Positions 39,501 through 45,500 of a DNA stretch of 64,000 nucleotides are shown here, piece by piece. The DNA lies in NCBI GenBank assembly GCA_023634235.1, contig JAMKCF010000011.1:4358001-4422000 (forward strand), given 5' to 3'. Within the stretch, counting starts at the first letter, position 1. The number at the start of each line of letters is the position of its first letter. Below the pieces are notes generated by a model. The model had not been told where the DNA came from and ran no database searches. It was given only the letters and a program-made list of their open reading frames with translations. Position numbers and translations under genes: made by a program. The DNA comes from Pisaster brevispinus. Its lineage: Eukaryota; Echinodermata; Asteroidea; Forcipulatida; Asteriidae.

Positions 39501-42500
39501 GAGATTACCCAACACAAGGTTTTGCTACTGTACTACATGACAGCCCAAATTTGTGCTGCACAACAGAACCCACCGGCGAGGCGTGGGGGCCCTGCTATCA
39601 GGAGGCCAGCTGGGTGTTCTATGCTTGGCTGGTGACGAAGACTTGCGAACCTCCCACACAATTGACGTAGGTCTTTTTAGTGGGTGATTGTGTCAGAGCG
39701 AAGTTAATGCCAGAAGAAACAAACACAACAGTGGAAGAGAAGAGTAGAGGCATAAAAGATAAAAAACAAGAAAGGGTGAAAGCAATCAAGTGAAAACCAA
39801 TCGAATATGAGCTGACATCCTGGAAAGGCAAAATTCTTAATTTATTTTTCCAAGAATTTCATGTTTATTTTTTGAAAATCGCTTCGAAACTGACTCAAAG
39901 ATTAATCTTGAAGAAGAATACTAGCAACAACACGCTCGTTGTCCATACTTTATGTCATAGTGATTTCTGGTCATTGAAAAATGGGGAAATCGGAGGTGCC
40001 TCTACCATGTCTAAAAACATTTTTTTCTTATGTCAGTTACACAGGGTACCGATTTCAAAAGAAAACAACATTTCTATCATTTTGTACAATTGCAAAAAGC
40101 ATGCATTGAAATTATTCATGCTGATCATGCTTAGTTAGTAAGCAAGGTTTATTTTTCTGAAACAAGATGTCAGTTCATATTAAGTGAAATCTCAAATTGG
40201 AATGGTTATAACTCTGGATTAGCTCCAGTCAAACAAAATTTGTGAGGTTCCAATTCGTCTTTGGTAATTTGACAACCAAACAACTCGACTTGAATAAGAT
40301 ATTGGTCTATCCAAGTCAAAACCAATACCTTTAACATCAAGCTATATCAAGATTTCATAAGAACACACCAACATTTATTGTTTAGGGACATTCTGGAAAC
40401 TACAATTTTTTTCTTTGGCTGTAAATAATGTTAAAGGATATTTACATATTTGGTAATCATGTTTGAAAATCATTTTTCTAAATTATATTCAACAGTTTAT
40501 TTTAAATTGTGTCATTTTTTGTTTACAGATTTTCATGTACTAAATACAACTGGTGGAAATGTGTGCTTCATCGAAAAATGAGGGAATCTTTTTTCAATTA
40601 TGTTTTTTATGAAAATAAAAACCAGTATTTATTTCCGATGCTTCCTACTGGCATGAGTTAAAGAGGTTTTGTAAAACAAGCAATAACCACGTTTCTACAT
40701 GAAATTTAAAGATTGTCAGCAACATGTATACTACCAAATGGTATAAACATCCGTTAGCACATACATGCAAAACAAACACCAATCAAATGCCCAACTACAT
40801 CAAACTGCAAGCTCAAATACAAACGAAACAACAACAATCTGGGGCGAGAATTGGAGGGGAGGGGGTTGGGCATTGTTGGGCGGAGTTTAGTTCAAGGGGT
40901 ATATATTAAATCTTAAAGATGCAATTCATTATTTCAGAAGTGTTTGCTACAACGGTACTCGAGTGGTAACAGTACATACAGGCAGCAGGGGGGGGGGGGT
41001 GTTTGTGCATGCATTTGCAAGAATTAAGGTGTGTTACACGTATGCTCAGGAAGTCAACATGCATTAATCATTGCCTGCTACATTTGCCTTTGGGATCCTT
41101 TCACTTAGCAACCATCGTTGTTTTTTTTCTCCTGACTAAACAAATGCAAGTTCAGAAGCTTACAGCCACAACATCATGGCACTGAGACCCAATTTCATGA
41201 TACTGCTTGGTGTAGAATTTTGCGCTTACAGCGGCCTGCAAAATTTGTCATTCTATGGGCCCTAAGCACATAATTCTGCTGTAAGGAATGCTATGAAATT
41301 TGTACCAGATAATGCTAAATTTTATTTGTTTTGCGTTCAAAATGGCTGCTGTGTGAAAGTATTGTTGCACGTGCATTTTTTGTTCTGCAACACTTTTCAA
41401 GCAATGAAACGTTTCACGAGACTAAATCCAGTACATGCAATTCAAAAAGTAAACTAACAAACTCCACCCCATTTGTTGCTGTTCTTGAAACCAAATCAGC
41501 TCAAATACAAATTAAGATGAAAATAATGAACACATGATATCAAAGCAAATGTGTAAATATAGAGTATTAATCAACACATGTTTAGTTAATCATTTGACAT
41601 AAAAATAAAAAATGTAAATCATTGAAAGCACATCAAACAACACTGCAATAATATCTCAAAGAAGTGCACAGTATGCAATGCCACCATACCTGTTTTCTAT
41701 GTCACATTTCTCAAAGTCTTTCTGGACATTGATGCGTTTGATGAGTGATTCAAAGTCATGTGTAGCTCTCTTGAGTATCATGATGACTTCCTGTTGTCAG
41801 GTTAAATAAAAGAAATCAGTTCAGTTCAAGAAACCCTCCATCAGAGTGGCCATTGCCGATAAAATATTCAAGTTCATACTTCATGCAGTCTGATGACAAC
41901 AAAAGATTTTACAAAACTACAAGTATTTCAATACTAATGTTGACTATTATTATACACACAGATCCTTGCCATTTGATTGGTGGAATGCACTTAATGCGCG
42001 CGTCATCCATTATTTTGCCATGAATTTATTGCCATGATGCTCAAAATTATAATATTGGATAGGCTCGACCAATTGCATTTAAGTTTTTGGACAAAACCTG
42101 AAAAAACAACAAAGCAAAACAAAACATAAAAACAAATCTTACAGCATACAGTAAGACAATCTTACTGTTTATCCATGGTATCCTAAATTGTGTAATTTGT
42201 GTAGAGTAAAGCCTATACGTTGTGTAGTTTTTTCATAAAAAAGCTTTAAATTTCCAAGGAACTATGCTGTTGACAGAATTTCCACACCTATGACGAAAGT
42301 GCTGTACACGGTTTTAGTGGACGCACCAGCAATGACACTTATTGCATTTTCGGGGGAATAACCTTTTTTCCTGAAATGTAGCATTGTAGCACGCAAAATA
42401 GCGAGATAACAAATACTACAGGCCTGTAAAATGGTATGCGATGTGCCTGCTTGTGTGTCACACGGATTGTGCGCTGTGTGCAACGTGATCGCGATATGGT

Positions 42501-45500
42501 CTGCTAGACTTTTTTGGCTAATGCCACTAGACTACACCACGTGTTATATACAGCAGTACCAAATGCCTTTGCAATAGCTTTTTCCTCCAACTGACAAAGA
42601 TGTTGTCTGAATGTTTAGATGTTTCATACAACAAATAATGAATGTTTTGCCTTCGTGCAATGGAGGAAATGTTTTCACTCATTGGAAGATCGGTCTATCT
42701 TTCAACAAATGAAAATATTCTTACCATTGCACTTATAAAAATGTGTTAATTGTAAACAAATTTGGCATGAGTAATGACAGATGCAAGTCGCATTATGTCT
42801 GAATTCCATTTGGGTGCATACCTTGCATTCCACAATGCTTTCATCGGCTTCACATGTCTGATAGATCTCATCCACAGCTCTTTGGAGATTATCAAACAGG
42901 AAGGCCCAGTACCGCGCCCTCAAGTCTACCTTCTTAATTGCTGCTGTGGCAGCAGCTGTCTTCCGCTCAGCCTTCTGGTTCACTGTGCTGAAGCTGTTGG
43001 AATCGCCTTGGTCTCTGGGGCTCTCTCTTGGGCTTTCAGTCTTCTTGCGGGAGGTGTTGGTCCTCAGTGTACAGCGAGAACTACTACTCCTTGATTTGGG
43101 CTTCCTGCGTACTGGAGGCTTACCTGATACAAAAAATAAGTTGTACACATTTACTTGTTGATATTTCCCAACACGAGACCTTGTAAAAGCATGGAGGCCA
43201 TGGTCTCAGTAGCCCCTTATTTTGATAGGATTGTTGGTTTCGCACCTTCAAGAATAAAATGACAGGCCTTCATCTTCATCTTACCATCATTCTCACTATC
43301 ATCACTGTCGTCCACAGGAACATTCCAAGTGACAAGGTTACGAGCTTGTCTTCCTTCTTCATTGACAATGCGACGAACTTTGTCATCACTCAAAGAACGT
43401 GTGTAGGTGGCCTGAAAAATACAAAATAGTAAGTAGATTAATAACCCTTATCCAATGGATGTTGTATCTTCCCTTGGAATAATAAATCCTGATTCTCTAG
43501 GTCATTGTCCTCTTTAAAATGATATCGAATCATGCAAACATGTACAATGTAACTTCCTTTCTAAACAATAATCCACACTTTAAAGCTCATAAGTACCATT
43601 GTGAAGTCTGAGAACTACATGTACAATGTAGATGATGCTACAGCTCACTTGTACACACATCCATGTCCTGTACATGATACACACCTACATGTACATTGTC
43701 CACGTACTTATATATTACAATACATAAACAGTACGTTCAGTACATGTACAGTTTTACACGTATTAATGTGTACACAAGACGGAATACACACATCAATCTG
43801 TATACTGTACACAAACTGCGTTCATCTGATGTGAACTAATGTCTGACCCTTTTTATCACTACATGTATTTACACATGTACGTCAATACAGAGTTGACCAT
43901 TGACAGTGATGGACAAACAAAGACCGCTGAATTTAAAAGATTAATTGATCATTAGAGGGAACAGATTTGTTTAACAAGTATATGTAACTGTATCATGGTT
44001 TAAGTTTATCGATCAAATCTGTAATAAATGTGCATTTTTAAATGTTTGGTAAGGTAGTTACAAACATGGAATGCTCCCTTCCAATAATTACCTTAATACT
44101 TGTACAAAGTAGAGCTACTTAATACACCACTGATTAAGCAACTATTAACATAAAGGCCTACCTGTAAAAAGTCTCATTTACAGATTGCACATATTATAAC
44201 AGGCTTTAATCCCGAACAAATTGAACTAACATTCTTAATACTGTTACACCTGTCAAAGTTGGAGGGTTTACAAAGTGTTTTGGACCTTTGATTACAACCA
44301 AACAGCCATAAACGAGATGAACAATTATGATGCACAAAGATTCCCACAATCCTTAAAATGATTTGGTCAATCAAAAGTGAAATAATTGTGCCTTCGTCAT
44401 CTAAATGTTGCCTCCACACTCCATGGCAATAATAAGCTTGGAGTGGGAGAGGATCAACCAATTTAAAACATTAAGTTGTTGGTAATGAAGCCTAATATCC
44501 TATTGGATCACACGTAACATCAGCAACAATACACTATTAAATGGGACGTGCTGTGAAATTCAGACAGCAATGCAAGAACTCAAAAGAAATTCAAGTGTTA
44601 TCCAAATTGTTTTCAACAACTGTTTGCAAGTTAGATTGTTTGATATTGAAACTTAGCTGATGAGAAAAAAAGCTTTGATTTGGCAAATTTGTGATTTTTT
44701 TTTCAATTATTTGTGATGGCCATAGCAATTAGCCTACATGTACAAACTCACTTATGAGCAGAATGTGTTCCTTTATTATTGCGGTACGTAGCACATTTCT
44801 CAACCAGAATAAAAGATGCTCACTAACCTAAGTTGTGAAGCGGCCAGTCATTATTTTTTAAAAAGTATTACCTAATACATCGCATTCCCCCCAACCCATG
44901 TTTACCGATGTGCGTGCATGCTGTCAAAGCTGTATGACCCATCTTCTAGTCACTAAATTCCAGCAGCAAGACCAGCTTCCATACTTCGAAGCGACAATTT
45001 CTCCGATCACGCAAGTCACGCACGCATATCACATGCTGATCATGTGACCTTTACCGATCAGTCAGTACACATAACATCTTGGTATGTTTTATTGTTTAGC
45101 TTTTTTTTTTTAAGAATGTGTGCTCAAAACATTTGAAGTATTTTGAACTCACTAGTCTGCATGAGACGCAAGGAACTTTTGAACTAATTCAATCAGGTAA
45201 AACAATGAAAGAACTTTGTTAGAACACTTTTTGCTACAGGAGTAGGATGGTAGGCCTATAATTTATAGTAATAATAATAATAATAGTGGCTTCTTATATA
45301 GCGCTCAAATCCGTCACTCAGTGTCGCTCATGGCGCTTCAACATTATTTCCCCTGGTCACTGGGCCATTTATTTCATTCCTTAAACCATCTCAAGCTCCC
45401 TTGGGAGTATACAGCCTGTGCTGCCAAGTATGTAGCGCACTAAGCTAAATCAATCACAAGAACCATCTCTGCCCTCACAGGTACCCATTTACCCCTGGGT

